A DNA stretch of 48,399 bases, from positions 1 through 48,399 of the forward strand of contig CAUJEL010000004.1 in assembly GCA_963169875.1 (NCBI GenBank). The letters are read 5' to 3'. The translations under genes were made by a program, and so were the position numbers. Source of the DNA: Candidatus Zhuqueibacterota bacterium (GTDB lineage: Bacteria; Zhuqueibacterota; Zhuqueibacteria; Residuimicrobiales; Residuimicrobiaceae). The notes under the pieces were generated by a model. It ran no database searches. It was not told the DNA's origin and worked only from the letters and a program-made list of their open reading frames with translations. Shown one piece after another: positions 1 to 8,554 of this stretch; positions within the stretch are counted from its first letter, which is position 1, and the number at the start of each line of letters is the position of its first letter.

Positions 1-261
1 GCATTTTGCACACACTATGCGTGGCACGCGTGCCGTCAAGTAGGCTTGATGCTGGAAAAAGTCTAAATGTCGCCAGGTTCTGGTGTTGGTATCATGTACC
101 GCACAACCTAACTTTGCACATTCAGGACAGCTAAAATGAGACCCACGCTTGAAATCAATCGTCAGGTCCAGGCGCCGATTAGTGGGGTCAAATTTGACAT
201 CTGATACATGCCAGGGCTCTTCAAGACCGAGCGCTAAACTAAAGAGGTCTGCTGTTGCCAT
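1..261 (-). CDS. ISL3-family transposase, N-terminal 87 residues (partial)
   Basis: Reading the - strand from an ATG at 261 gives 87 open codons running off the left edge. The protein begins MATADLFSLALGLEEPWHV and then shows a cysteine/histidine cluster: CPEC, a further Cys, then H, and a closing CAKC at the very edge. This is the zinc-finger domain found at the start of IS204/IS1001/IS1096/IS1165 (ISL3) transposases, which binds the element ends. The DDE catalytic core would lie beyond the edge. The start is supported by AGAAAGGA about 6 bases upstream. Whether the full transposase is intact cannot be told. Confidence 0.85.
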   Translation of the reverse strand, partial: MATADLFSLALGLEEPWHVSDVKFDPTNRRLDLTIDFKRGSHFSCPECAKLGCAVHDTNTRTWRHLDFFQHQAYLTARVPRIVCAKC

Positions 262-354
262 ATAATTCCTTTCTGATGTCTTGTTTGCATTGCTCATCAA
301 AAAGAAATTTACTAAAAATACTAGAATTTTACCCACTCAATGTTGTCGAGAACC
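1..354 (-). mobile_element. Left part of an ISL3-family insertion sequence, cut by the window edge
   Basis: The region holds the 5' end of an ISL3-type transposase followed by about 70 bp up to a likely terminal repeat. The stretch at 331-354 reads, toward the element, GGTTCTCGACAACATTGAGT and onward. A GGTTCT or GGCTCT start is usual for ISL3-family ends. The 8 bp just outside (355-362, tattaatt) would fit the 8-bp target duplication of this family. The other end lies outside the window, so the repeat and the duplication cannot be confirmed here. Confidence 0.55.
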
Positions 355-465
355 TATTAATTTGGCTGATCCAGTGATTTCCAATCCTCAATATATTGAA
401 ATATTTGTCAAATGACAAGAAATTAGCTGTACGCCGCCATGAATTTCCGTGGGAAAAACGATATC

Positions 466-494
466 TTGCATTTATGCACGGGTTCTTGTATATT
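466..494 (+). promoter_or_regulatory. Sigma-70-type promoter for the M28 peptidase gene
   Basis: TTGCAT (466-471) and TATATT (489-494) are separated by 17 bases. This places transcription start near 501, about 60 bases before the peptidase ATG. The call is by eye only. Confidence 0.45.
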
Positions 495-562
495 AGCGCT
501 AAAATGAAACCATCCGGGCTGGCACAACGTAAAAGATACTATTTGAAAGGATACAAAAATAT

Positions 563-2149
563 ATGAGCACGCGCCCCGCTTCTTTTTTGGCCTGCCTGTG
601 CATTTTCGGCTTTTTAAATTTTGGCAGCGATGCACCACCACAGTCATCGTTGCAGGCGATCGATCCGCTCGAAATCGAGCAGCACCTCCGTTTCCTCGCC
701 GCGGATTCCATGCTCGGACGCAATACGCCCAGTCCCGAATTGGAAGAAGCCGCAGAGTATATCGCCCGTTATTTTTCTTCCCTTGGCATTAAACCAGTCA
801 GGGATAACTATCTGCAAACATTTGCCCTCAATCAGATATTCCTGGGGGACAGTAACGCCTGCCAAATAATCGCGGCCGGCGGCCTCAAGCGGGATTATGC
901 GATTAAAAAAGAATTTATGCCCTACGAAATGACGGCCAACAAGACGGCGGCCGGGGAAATCGTCTTCGCTGGCTATGGCATTTCCGCACCCGAACTCAAT
1001 TACGATGATTATAAGGATATAGACGCCAGGGGCAAAATTGTCTTTGTCCTCAAGCGCGGTCCACGCCAAAAGGACACCGCCAGTCCTTTTTTTGCGCAAA
1101 AGGATGTGAGTTTCAACCGGGTCGATGAAAAGATCAAAACCGCCATTGAAAAGGGCGCAGCCGGCATCCTGCTGGTGACCGACCCGCTCCACAATCGCAT
1201 GCTGACCCCGCGCGGTTTTCCATGGCCCAATTTGTACAAGGGATTCCCGCCCGAGGCGGTCCCCGTTACTCTGGCGAAAACAGAAATGGACAAAATTCCC
1301 GCTGTCCAGGTGGGTGAAGAGGCCATCGAACAGTTGTTCGGCAGCGTGGCGGCGTTGAAAAAATTGCAGCACGACATCGACAGCACCATGACGCCGCGCT
1401 CTTTCAAAATTGACGGCGCATATGCCACCTTGCAGACGCAAACCCGGCAAAAAGTCATGTACACCAGCAACGTCATCGGCTGGATCGAAGGCGCGGATGC
1501 GAAATTGAAAGAAGAGGTCGTGGTCATCGGCGGACACTATGATCACGTCGGCTACCGTAAAAACACGCCGGCCGGCCAGGACAGCGTGTTTAACGGCGCC
1601 GATGATAATGCCTCTGGAACAGTTGGCATGATGACCGTGGCCAAAGCCTTCGCGACGGCCGGCAAAGCGCCCAAACGCAGCGTGGTGTTCATCGCCTTCG
1701 CGGGTGAAGAGAAAGGTTTGTTCGGATCGACCCATTATGTGGCCGACCCCCTGTTCCCATTGGAAAAAACCGTGGCCATGCTCAACCTCGACATGATCGG
1801 GCGCAATCACATCGATTCGCTCAGCATCACCGGCACGCGATCGAGCAAAGAACTGGCGCAGCATCTGTTCAAGGCCAACAAGGATGTGGGCTTCAAACTC
1901 GATACGTCCAATGATAAATATTTACGCGGCGGCAGCGATCATGCCCCTTTTGTCCGTAAGGATATCCCCGTGCTTTTTTATTTTGCCGGAGATCATGAAG
2001 ACTATCATAAAATCAGCGATGAAGCAGCCAAAATCAATTACCCCAAAGTGGCGCGGACTTCAGAACTCTGCTTCAGAACCGCCTGGAGGGCGGCCAACAA
2101 TTCCAAACGGCCCATTTTTATCGATGTGACCAAATCCAACACCAAATAA
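563..2149 (+). CDS. Secreted M28-family metallopeptidase with PA domain
   Basis: A 528-residue zinc-dependent exopeptidase, likely exported. The N-terminus has a hydrophobic stretch (FLACLCIFGFLNFG). Residues roughly 110-250 resemble a protease-associated (PA) domain inserted before the catalytic core. The M28 metal ligands are visible in order: GGHYDHVG, GADDNASGT, AFAGEEKGLFGS, LNLDMIGRN and the late GGSDHAPF / GDHEDYH histidines. Members release N-terminal amino acids from peptides in the periplasm or outside the cell. GAAAGGA about 12 bases before the ATG supports the start. It is followed 14 bases later by a secreted protein gene, so the two are probably co-transcribed. The exact substrate is unknown. 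Confidence 0.9.
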   Translation: MSTRPASFLACLCIFGFLNFGSDAPPQSSLQAIDPLEIEQHLRFLAADSMLGRNTPSPELEEAAEYIARYFSSLGIKPVRDNYLQTFALNQIFLGDSNACQIIAAGGLKRDYAIKKEFMPYEMTANKTAAGEIVFAGYGISAPELNYDDYKDIDARGKIVFVLKRGPRQKDTASPFFAQKDVSFNRVDEKIKTAIEKGAAGILLVTDPLHNRMLTPRGFPWPNLYKGFPPEAVPVTLAKTEMDKIPAVQVGEEAIEQLFGSVAALKKLQHDIDSTMTPRSFKIDGAYATLQTQTRQKVMYTSNVIGWIEGADAKLKEEVVVIGGHYDHVGYRKNTPAGQDSVFNGADDNASGTVGMMTVAKAFATAGKAPKRSVVFIAFAGEEKGLFGSTHYVADPLFPLEKTVAMLNLDMIGRNHIDSLSITGTRSSKELAQHLFKANKDVGFKLDTSNDKYLRGGSDHAPFVRKDIPVLFYFAGDHEDYHKISDEAAKINYPKVARTSELCFRTAWRAANNSKRPIFIDVTKSNTK

Positions 2150-2163
2150 ACAGGGAGACTGTC

Positions 2164-3000
2164 ATGAAAAAAAGTATCGTCCTATTCACCCTTCTTCTTG
2201 TGGCCCTTGCCATGGCGCAGGAACCAACCGTCCTGGCCTACAAATTTAATCCCGGCACAACCTATACCTACGGCTTGACAGATAGCACCAATATGGTACA
2301 GGAGATGGGCGGACGAGAGATGATCACCAACGCAACAGTGAGCGGAAAATTGGCCATCGCTTCGCAGTCCGTCAACGAAAAAGGGGAATCAACCTGCTGG
2401 GTTTCCTTCTCCGAGCTGTCCACCAAGATAAAAAATGCCATGATGGATACGACCATCGTCCTGGATGAACTCCTGGGGAAACGCAACGAAATCGTTTATG
2501 CGGCCAATGGAAAGCCGCTGCAGATTACGGTGCTGGATTCCTTGCCGAAAATGGGACAGATGATGCGCATGGGGATGAGCCCCGACGCGATGCTGAAACG
2601 GATTTTTGCCAGAATGCCCGAACAAGCGGTTGCCATCGGCGGCACCTGGAAAGAGACGGAAACGGACTCGATGAAACAGGGCGGACTCGATATCGTCATC
2701 ACACCCGATGTGACGTATACGGTCAAGTCCGTTGAAGAAGTCGCCGGTCATTCCTGCTTTAAAATCGAATTTGCCGGCACCAACGCCATGACGGGCAAGG
2801 GGAGTCAGATGGGCGCCGAGATTTTTCTGGAGGGCGAAGGCAATATCCAGGGTTGGCTCTATTTTGCGCCCGGGGAAGGCCTGCTGCTTTCGATCGATGC
2901 TTCCACAGATCAGGAACAGACGATCGCCATCAGCGGTGCGGCCAATATGACCATCGCGCAAACAGTGGCCAAGAAAACAAAGCTGAATTATATTCCCTGA
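2164..3000 (+). CDS. Exported protein of unknown function (DUF6263-like)
   Basis: A 278-residue protein with a clear signal peptide (MKKSIVLFTLLLVALAMAQ, cleavage after the AMA region). The mature part looks like an all-beta lipid- or ligand-binding-type exported protein: Y-F/Y alternation at the start, then a long domain containing the phrase AIGGTWKETET and a closing conserved-looking CFKIEFAG. The overall pattern resembles DUF6263 proteins, but I am not certain of the family. No lipobox cysteine and no catalytic motif is seen. It lies 14 bases after the M28 peptidase and has its own RBS (GGGAGACTGTC). It is probably in one operon with the peptidase. Confidence 0.7.
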   Translation: MKKSIVLFTLLLVALAMAQEPTVLAYKFNPGTTYTYGLTDSTNMVQEMGGREMITNATVSGKLAIASQSVNEKGESTCWVSFSELSTKIKNAMMDTTIVLDELLGKRNEIVYAANGKPLQITVLDSLPKMGQMMRMGMSPDAMLKRIFARMPEQAVAIGGTWKETETDSMKQGGLDIVITPDVTYTVKSVEEVAGHSCFKIEFAGTNAMTGKGSQMGAEIFLEGEGNIQGWLYFAPGEGLLLSIDASTDQEQTIAISGAANMTIAQTVAKKTKLNYIP

Positions 3001-3047
3001 AAAAAGCGATAAATTTATAACTTTACAATACGTTGTCAAGCTGCAGT

Positions 3048-3101
3048 GTTTGTAGTTCCGGCCATATCCGGTGTAATTCCCGCCTGGCCGGAACTACAAA
3101 C
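3048..3101. repeat. Perfect 17-bp inverted repeat between genes
   Basis: Arm gtttgtagttccggcca (3048-3064) is repeated exactly in inverted form at 3085-3101, with a 20-base loop. There is no T-run after it, so it is not a typical terminator. It could be a short palindromic repeat element, an mRNA-stabilising hairpin after the exported-protein gene, or a remnant of a mobile element. It lies just upstream of the RBS of the next gene. A GTG-started extension of that gene would have to read through the hairpin, which argues for the later TTG start. Confidence 0.75.
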
Positions 3102-3126
3102 GTTTCCTGTTAAAGGAGAATCCGCT

Positions 3127-4527
3127 TTGCGAAAATTTTCGATTTCAAGCACTTTTCTCTTTGGTCTTTATCTTCTTTTCACCGCTCTGATTTCTGCTCT
3201 GGATGCCCGGGAAAAAATCACCGCCGCTGAGTATCAGCAGCGCCGCGACAAGGTGGTCTCACTGATGGACAACCAGTCTGTTGCCCTGCTCAGCAGCGGG
3301 ACAACCAAAGCGCGCGCCGGCGATCTCAATTTTCCATTTTATCCTGACCCCAATTTTTATTACCTCACCGGCTGCAAAGATGCGGGCGCTTTTCTGCTGC
3401 TGGCACCCCAGGGGATAAAAATAGAGGGCGCCGCGGCAACCCAGGTCCTGTTCCTGGCAAGCGGATATAATGCTTACACGGGTGATTTGCGCGGCGAAGT
3501 GCCTGTTCTGGACAGCTCCGGCGCCATGGTCATCGCGGATAAGAAGCACTTCGATGAGATCCGCCATCAGGTGCTCTCACGGGCCGATGCCCTGTATGTG
3601 CCTGCCTGGCCGCAGGGTTTTCTCCATGATCCCATTTCCGACAAACGTTTTTTCATCGAACGCGAAGCCAAAAAGGCCATCAAGGAAAAATATTCGCAAC
3701 TGCCGATTAAATCCATTTCCGCTCCGCTGGCGCAGATGCGCCAGCTCAAATCGGAACAGGAAATCGCGCTGCTGAAACAGGCGGCCTCCATCACCAGCCG
3801 CGCCTTGTGTGAAGTGATGCGCAGCGCCGAAACGGGCATGTATGAATACGATCTCCAGGCGATTCTCGAATATGCGTTCAAACGGCTGGGCGCAGAAGAC
3901 GTTGGTTTCAACAGCATCGTTGGATCCGGTCCGAATGCCATCATCCTCCATTACGATAAAAACCGCCGCTGCATTGAGGCGGGTGAATTGGTGTTGATGG
4001 ATGTGGGCGCGCAATATGAAGGATATGGTGCGGACATCACCCGCACGTTTCCCGTCAGCGGCCGTTTTTCTCCCGCACAGCGGGAGCTGTACGAAATTGT
4101 CCTCCGCGCCAACCGCGAAGCCATCCAGATCATGAAGCCGGGCGTGCCGTTCAAAGAGGTGGAAGCCAAAGCGGCTGCGGTGGTTGCCGATGGTTTGCAG
4201 AAGTTGGGGATCATCCCGGAGGCGAAAGCGGTTAAAAATTATCTGCCGCACGGCGTCAGCCACCACATCGGTCTGGAGACCCATGATGCCGGCGAATACA
4301 AACTGCTGCAAGCGGGCATGGTCATCACCATGGAGCCTGGCATTTATATACCGGTTGAGAGTACGGACGTGGATGTCAAATACCGCGGGATCGGCATTCG
4401 TATTGAGGATGATATTCTCATCACTCCCAATGGACACGAGGTGATCACCGATGAGGTGCCGCGTACGATAGCAGAGATTGAAAAATTGATGAAAGAAAAA
4501 GGTCTGGGACAAATACGGATCAGATGA
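3127..4527 (+). CDS. pepP: Xaa-Pro aminopeptidase (M24B), exported form
   Basis: This enzyme cleaves the N-terminal residue from peptides with proline second. I start it at TTG 3127, because AAAGGAG lies 8 bases upstream and translation from there gives a signal peptide (MRKFSISSTFLFGLYLLF, then LISALDA). A GTG at 3046 would add 27 residues coded by a hairpin. The length is then 466 residues, near the family norm of about 440-470. The aminopeptidase P N-terminal domain is followed by the creatinase-fold core with the five metal ligands: VLMDVGAQYEGYGADITRT (two Asp), HGVSHHIGLETHD (His), TMEPGIYI (Glu) and GIRIEDDI (Glu). Its stop overlaps the next start (ATGA). Confidence 0.9.
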   Translation: MRKFSISSTFLFGLYLLFTALISALDAREKITAAEYQQRRDKVVSLMDNQSVALLSSGTTKARAGDLNFPFYPDPNFYYLTGCKDAGAFLLLAPQGIKIEGAAATQVLFLASGYNAYTGDLRGEVPVLDSSGAMVIADKKHFDEIRHQVLSRADALYVPAWPQGFLHDPISDKRFFIEREAKKAIKEKYSQLPIKSISAPLAQMRQLKSEQEIALLKQAASITSRALCEVMRSAETGMYEYDLQAILEYAFKRLGAEDVGFNSIVGSGPNAIILHYDKNRRCIEAGELVLMDVGAQYEGYGADITRTFPVSGRFSPAQRELYEIVLRANREAIQIMKPGVPFKEVEAKAAAVVADGLQKLGIIPEAKAVKNYLPHGVSHHIGLETHDAGEYKLLQAGMVITMEPGIYIPVESTDVDVKYRGIGIRIEDDILITPNGHEVITDEVPRTIAEIEKLMKEKGLGQIRIR

Positions 4528-5111
4528 TGGACGAATACCGGCTGCATCAACAAATAAAATTCATCCTGGAGATCGATAAACTCAAACAGGTGCTGCGGCA
4601 GACCTATGTGCTGCAGGAGAGGCGCCGCGAGAATTCCGCGGAACACAGCTGGCAGTTGGCGCTCATGGCCACGTTGCTTGCCGAATACTGCACCGCGCCG
4701 GTGGACGTGCTGCACGTAATCCGCATGGTGCTGGTGCACGACATCGTCGAGATCGATGCCGGCGATACCTATTGCTACGGCGATCAGTCCGGCAAGAGCG
4801 ACAGGGAGGAGGCCGCGGCGCAGCGATTGTTCGGCCTCCTGCCGCACGATCAGGCCGAAGAGATGGCGGCGTTGTGGCGCGAATTCGAGGCGCGTGAGAC
4901 CATGGAGGCGCGCTACGCCGCGGCGTTGGACCGGCTCATGCCCATGCTCCTCAACTATCACACAGAAGGCCAATCATGGCGGGAACATGGCGTGAGCAAA
5001 GACCAGGTCATCGCCCGCAACCAGCATATCGCCGAAGCCGCGCCGGAGTTGTGGACGTTCGCACGTAATATGATTGAAGATGCCGTGCGAAGAGGGTATC
5101 TGCTGCCCTAG
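4524..5111 (+). CDS. HD-domain phosphohydrolase (YfbR/HDDC2-like)
   Basis: A 195-residue protein of the HD superfamily. The metal-binding residues are visible as the His in ENSAEHSW, the HD pair in MVLVHDIVEIDAGD and the later Asp in AAALDRLMPML. The order and length match YfbR/HDDC2-type 5'-deoxynucleotidases, which dephosphorylate deoxynucleoside monophosphates. Substrate identity is inferred only from the family. The ATG overlaps the stop of the aminopeptidase gene by 4 bases (ATGA), which indicates translational coupling. A second ATG directly follows at 4527, so one residue of the start is uncertain. Confidence 0.85.
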   Translation: MMDEYRLHQQIKFILEIDKLKQVLRQTYVLQERRRENSAEHSWQLALMATLLAEYCTAPVDVLHVIRMVLVHDIVEIDAGDTYCYGDQSGKSDREEAAAQRLFGLLPHDQAEEMAALWREFEARETMEARYAAALDRLMPMLLNYHTEGQSWREHGVSKDQVIARNQHIAEAAPELWTFARNMIEDAVRRGYLLP

Positions 5112-5387
5112 TGTGATCTGCTCATAAACCGCCAAGCCGTTTCTTTTATGAGGATACAACAAGTTTTTATTGAAATACTATCCCGGTTTTACAAGCTGCT
5201 GTCGATGCTGTTTTGCTGTTTTCTTTTCTTTGCGATACTCTGCGTCCCAGGCGGTGTATAATTCAGGCTGGATAATTTTGTTGATTTTATTTGTTTCTTT
5301 TATTACTTTCAAAAATAATCCAGACTACCCCGGTTTTTCAACAGATGCACCTGCCGTTTGTAAACTTTTCTGATCGATCTCACTTGG

Positions 5388-5434
5388 ACGACACCTTTTA
5401 AGAACGCTGAATCTTGGGTGTCGTTTATCTTTTT
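5388..5434 (+). terminator. Likely rho-independent terminator or attenuator before asd
   Basis: acgacacc (5388-5395) pairs with ggtgtcgt (5417-5424), followed by a T-rich run (ttatcttttt) to 5434. The loop is long (21 bases), so the structure is weaker than usual. It lies 62 bases before the asd start and could end the upstream operon or attenuate a leader of asd-lysC. The rest of the 5112-5496 gap is AT-rich; I see no gene and no known riboswitch core in it. Confidence 0.45.
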
Positions 5435-5496
5435 AGGCTGGGGCATAAGGATATAAGCCAATAAGGGCTAATGGTATAACGTAATAGGGATAAAAA

Positions 5497-6561
5497 ATGG
5501 AAAAGATCAGAGTTGCGGTTTTGGGCGCCACCGGCATGGTGGGACAATATTTTCTGCATCTGTTGCGCGATCATCCCGATTTCGAGGTCGCCGCTGTCTG
5601 CGCCAGCGAGGCGCGCATCGGCCAACCCCTCCTGGAAGCCAGGGCCCTGCATCCGGCGGGCATTCCGGTGCAGATGGCGCACTTGCACTTTTCCGCACTG
5701 GATGCCAGGTCGCTTGCCGATCTCGGCGTGGACATCGCTTTCTCCGGCCTGCCGGCGGATATCGCCCGCGGCATTGAGATGGACCTGGCCAACCGCGGCA
5801 TTCACGTTTTTTCCAATGCCAGCTCTTATCGCATGGATCCATCAGTGCCCATCCTGATCCCGGAAATCAATGCCCCTCATCTGGAACTGGTTGAGCGGCA
5901 GCTGCAACAGCGCAAGGGATTCATCATCACCAACGCCAATTGCACGACCACCGGGTTGGCCATTTCGTTGCTGCCCCTTCTCCCGTTTGGCATAAAACGG
6001 TTGATCGTCGCCAGCTATCAGGCAGTCTCCGGCGCGGGATATCCCGGCATTCCCGCCATGGATATCAGCGGCAACGTCATCCCCTACATTGACGGCGAAG
6101 AACCCAAGGTGCGCAAAGAGTGCGGTAAAATTTTTGCAAAAGTCGGACCCGACGGCCTGGAACCCGCGGAGTGGCAGGTTTATGCGCACTGCATCCGCGT
6201 ACCCACACTGGTCGGGCATCTGGTCTCAACGCATGTTGAATTGTCTGAATCCCTGCTTCCTGAAAAAGTCCGGGCGCTTTTTGATGATTTCCAGGCGCCC
6301 GCTGATGTGGCGGGACTGCCCACGGCGCCGCTGAAACCGATCATTATGGCAGCAGAACGCAACCGTCCGCAGCCGATGCGGGATGTTGATGCCGGTGGAC
6401 CGGCCCGGGCCGCGGGTATGGCTGTCACGGTGGGCCGCCTGGAGGTCGAGGGCAATATTGTTCGTTTCGTCAATCTGGCTAATAACCTCGTGCGCGGTGC
6501 AGCCGGCGGTTCGGTGCTCAATGCGGAATTGTGCTTGCGCAAGGGATTGATTGGACGTTAG
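5497..6561 (+). CDS. asd: Aspartate-semialdehyde dehydrogenase, archaeal/fungal-like type
   Basis: This enzyme reduces aspartyl phosphate to aspartate semialdehyde with NADPH, the branch substrate for lysine/diaminopimelate, threonine and methionine. The N-terminal NADP loop is GATGMVGQ (residues 10-17). The catalytic cysteine is in TNANCTTTGL (Cys149). The conserved SYQAVSGAG and the C-terminal-domain HCIRVPTLVGH histidine region follow. The wording around the active site and the length (354) fit the archaeal/fungal subtype (TIGR00978-like) better than the E. coli subtype. The RBS is weak (TAGGGAT). Aspartokinase follows 44 bases later, so two consecutive pathway steps share an operon. Confidence 0.92.
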   Translation: MEKIRVAVLGATGMVGQYFLHLLRDHPDFEVAAVCASEARIGQPLLEARALHPAGIPVQMAHLHFSALDARSLADLGVDIAFSGLPADIARGIEMDLANRGIHVFSNASSYRMDPSVPILIPEINAPHLELVERQLQQRKGFIITNANCTTTGLAISLLPLLPFGIKRLIVASYQAVSGAGYPGIPAMDISGNVIPYIDGEEPKVRKECGKIFAKVGPDGLEPAEWQVYAHCIRVPTLVGHLVSTHVELSESLLPEKVRALFDDFQAPADVAGLPTAPLKPIIMAAERNRPQPMRDVDAGGPARAAGMAVTVGRLEVEGNIVRFVNLANNLVRGAAGGSVLNAELCLRKGLIGR

Positions 6562-6605
6562 CGCGTCGGAGTATTGGAAGTGATGAGATAGCGAGAGGTT
6601 GAAGG

Positions 6606-7985
6606 ATGATTGTCTTGAAAATTGGTGGTTCATCTTTACGCAGTCTGGATTCCCTGAAGCAGGTGACCAGCATCATTGCTGCCATGCCTGAGCGCGAAAA
6701 AATCGTCGTCCTGTCGGCGGTCAGCGGTGTGACCAACCATCTGATTCGCAGCGCCCAGGAGGCGGTGCAAACAGAACGGAAAATTGCCGGATTGCTGGAT
6801 TATCTCGAGGTCCTGCATCGCGAATTGATCGTTGGTTCCATTCAGGATCCTGAGATTCGCCACCATGCCCTGGATGAAACAGCCTATCTTCTGTCGCGTC
6901 TGGAAAAACTGTTGTACGGCGTCGCCTATACCGGCGAATGCAGCCGCCGCATGCGGGATCTCATCTTGTCTGTGGGAGAGCGGCTGGCCGTGCAGCTCCT
7001 CGCCGCCAACCTTAATGATCGTGGCGTTGAAGGTATCGCCATGGACGCGGACAAGATCGACATCATCGCCAGCGGCGAGTTTGCCAATGGCAATGCGGAA
7101 CTGGAACTCACGGCGCGCCTTCTGCCGCAGCACTTGCTCGATCCGCTGCACCGTGGTGCTGTTCCCGTCATCACCGGCTTTTTCGGACGCACGGAACAGG
7201 GGCATACCATCACCTTCGGCCGCGGTGGCACTGACTATAGCGCCGCCATCGTCGCCTATGCGATGGATGCCGAGGAGTTGCAGATTTGGAAAGACGTGGA
7301 TGGCTTTCTCACTGCCGATCCCGAAGTGGTGCCGGACCCCGATCCCCTCAATTACCTGGCCTATGAAGAGGCGGCTGAGCTTTCCTATTTTGGCGCCGCC
7401 ATCCTGCACCCGCGCACCGTCGAACCCATCGCCAAGAAGGGCATTCCCGCGGTCATCAAAAACACCTACAAACCCGAGGCGCCGGGTACGCGCATCGGCC
7501 CCGAACGCCACCTGCATCAGGAGATCATCAAAAGCGTGGTGGCCAACCGCAAGATCGGTATGCTAAGGTTGCACGGCGCCAGCCTCGGCCAGCAGGTGGG
7601 ATTTCTTAAACTGGCGGTGTCGGCCCTCAGCGACGCGGATATCAATATCATCTCGGTCATCACCGCGCAAACCGCGGTCAACTTGCTGCTCAACAAGGCG
7701 GATGTCGAGCGCAGCGCTGCGCGTATTGCGGAACTGCAAATCCCGTATCTCGATCATATCGAACCGGTCACGGATGTGGCATTGATTGGCGTGGTGGGGG
7801 AGGGGATCGCGGAGACCAGGGGATTGGCGGCGCGCGTCTTCACTGCGGTGGCCCAGGCAGGCACTAATGTGGAGATGATCGCTTCCGGCGCTTCACGGGT
7901 GACGCAGTATTTCATCATCAAGGAGAGCCAGATCGAATCCACCGTGCAGGCGATCCATCAGGCTTTTTTCCGGAAAAAGAGGTGA
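6606..7985 (+). CDS. lysC: Aspartokinase
   Basis: It phosphorylates aspartate, the first step of the aspartate-family pathway, and feeds the neighbouring Asd. The 459-residue protein starts with the kinase motif KIGGSSL, and the substrate/ATP region GRGGTDYSAAIVAYAMDAEE is clear. Two ACT-type regulatory domains occupy about residues 320-459 (MLRLHGASLGQQVGFL and VALIGVVGEGIAET). They normally bind lysine or threonine for feedback inhibition. There is no homoserine dehydrogenase fusion. GAGAGG precedes the ATG. No terminator with a T-run follows directly. Confidence 0.93.
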   Translation: MIVLKIGGSSLRSLDSLKQVTSIIAAMPEREKIVVLSAVSGVTNHLIRSAQEAVQTERKIAGLLDYLEVLHRELIVGSIQDPEIRHHALDETAYLLSRLEKLLYGVAYTGECSRRMRDLILSVGERLAVQLLAANLNDRGVEGIAMDADKIDIIASGEFANGNAELELTARLLPQHLLDPLHRGAVPVITGFFGRTEQGHTITFGRGGTDYSAAIVAYAMDAEELQIWKDVDGFLTADPEVVPDPDPLNYLAYEEAAELSYFGAAILHPRTVEPIAKKGIPAVIKNTYKPEAPGTRIGPERHLHQEIIKSVVANRKIGMLRLHGASLGQQVGFLKLAVSALSDADINIISVITAQTAVNLLLNKADVERSAARIAELQIPYLDHIEPVTDVALIGVVGEGIAETRGLAARVFTAVAQAGTNVEMIASGASRVTQYFIIKESQIESTVQAIHQAFFRKKR

Positions 7986-8061
7986 CTGATTCATCGATCG
8001 CCCAAGGAATCCTTCCTCTGAAGGCTTCTATATGCTCTGCTCCCCCTGTCATGGTGTAACC

Positions 8062-8106
8062 ATCTTTTAGCATCCGCGGCAGATTTCGGCGAAGACGCTA
8101 AAAGAT
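8062..8106. repeat. 10-bp inverted repeat downstream of lysC
   Basis: atcttttagc (8062-8071) pairs exactly with gctaaaagat (8097-8106) around a 25-base, partly self-complementary loop. There is no T-run. It lies between convergent genes and may end or stabilise the asd-lysC message. Nothing else is recognised in 7986-8246. Confidence 0.5.
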
Positions 8107-8246
8107 CCCTGCAAGGATGACATTTGGGAAATATAAACTCAACCGCATGGGGAACTCTATCATGGTGTTGATTCTCTGTGTCTTCAGGTCTTTGTGGTGA
8201 GAAAAAAATCCCAGAGCCACAGAGGCTTAATCAGTTGTAAAATGTC

Positions 8247-8549
8247 TTAATCCAGCCATCCCTCAAAATATGCCACATGAGCCTCACAGCGGCAGTGCTT
8301 GTTCCAGGGTTCCGGGCAACGGCGGATGAGCCCGATTTTTTCCTCCCCTTTCTGCCTGTCATAAGGCCCCTGCACGCGAACACTGGTTTCCCCACAAAAA
8401 CGATCGTGACAGATTTCCAGGAAACAGGTCTGGCAAGTGTCGCAAAAAAACCATGACTCGGTCATCTCATCGCCCATGACACTGCCGGAAATCGAAGCGA
8501 TGGCGCTGCGCTGTTCGAATTCTTTTTTGCAGTCGGGACAGGCAGGCAT
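8247..8549 (-). CDS. Small zinc-ribbon-like protein of unknown function
   Basis: A 100-residue protein with several cysteine pairs: CPDC near the start, CDTCQTC in the middle, then CHDRFC, and a late CPEPWNKHCRC. These look like one or two zinc sites. No enzymatic motif is seen and I do not know a function. The start is at ATG 8549, which has AAAGGAG 8 bases upstream. A GTG three codons earlier would put the RBS inside the gene. That RBS lies in the last codons of the macrodomain gene, whose stop is 5 bases away, so the two genes are co-expressed and probably coupled. Confidence 0.75.
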   Translation of the reverse strand: MPACPDCKKEFEQRSAIASISGSVMGDEMTESWFFCDTCQTCFLEICHDRFCGETSVRVQGPYDRQKGEEKIGLIRRCPEPWNKHCRCEAHVAYFEGWLD

Positions 8550-8554
8550 TGTTA

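Noticed and set aside
644-1864. Long - strand frame (about 400 codons) opposite the M28 peptidase gene
   Set aside because: It is antisense to a gene with clear catalytic motifs and has no family sense or RBS.
5170-5373. 67-codon frame in the gap before asd
   Set aside because: No ribosome binding site, unusual Phe/Cys-rich composition and no family resemblance.
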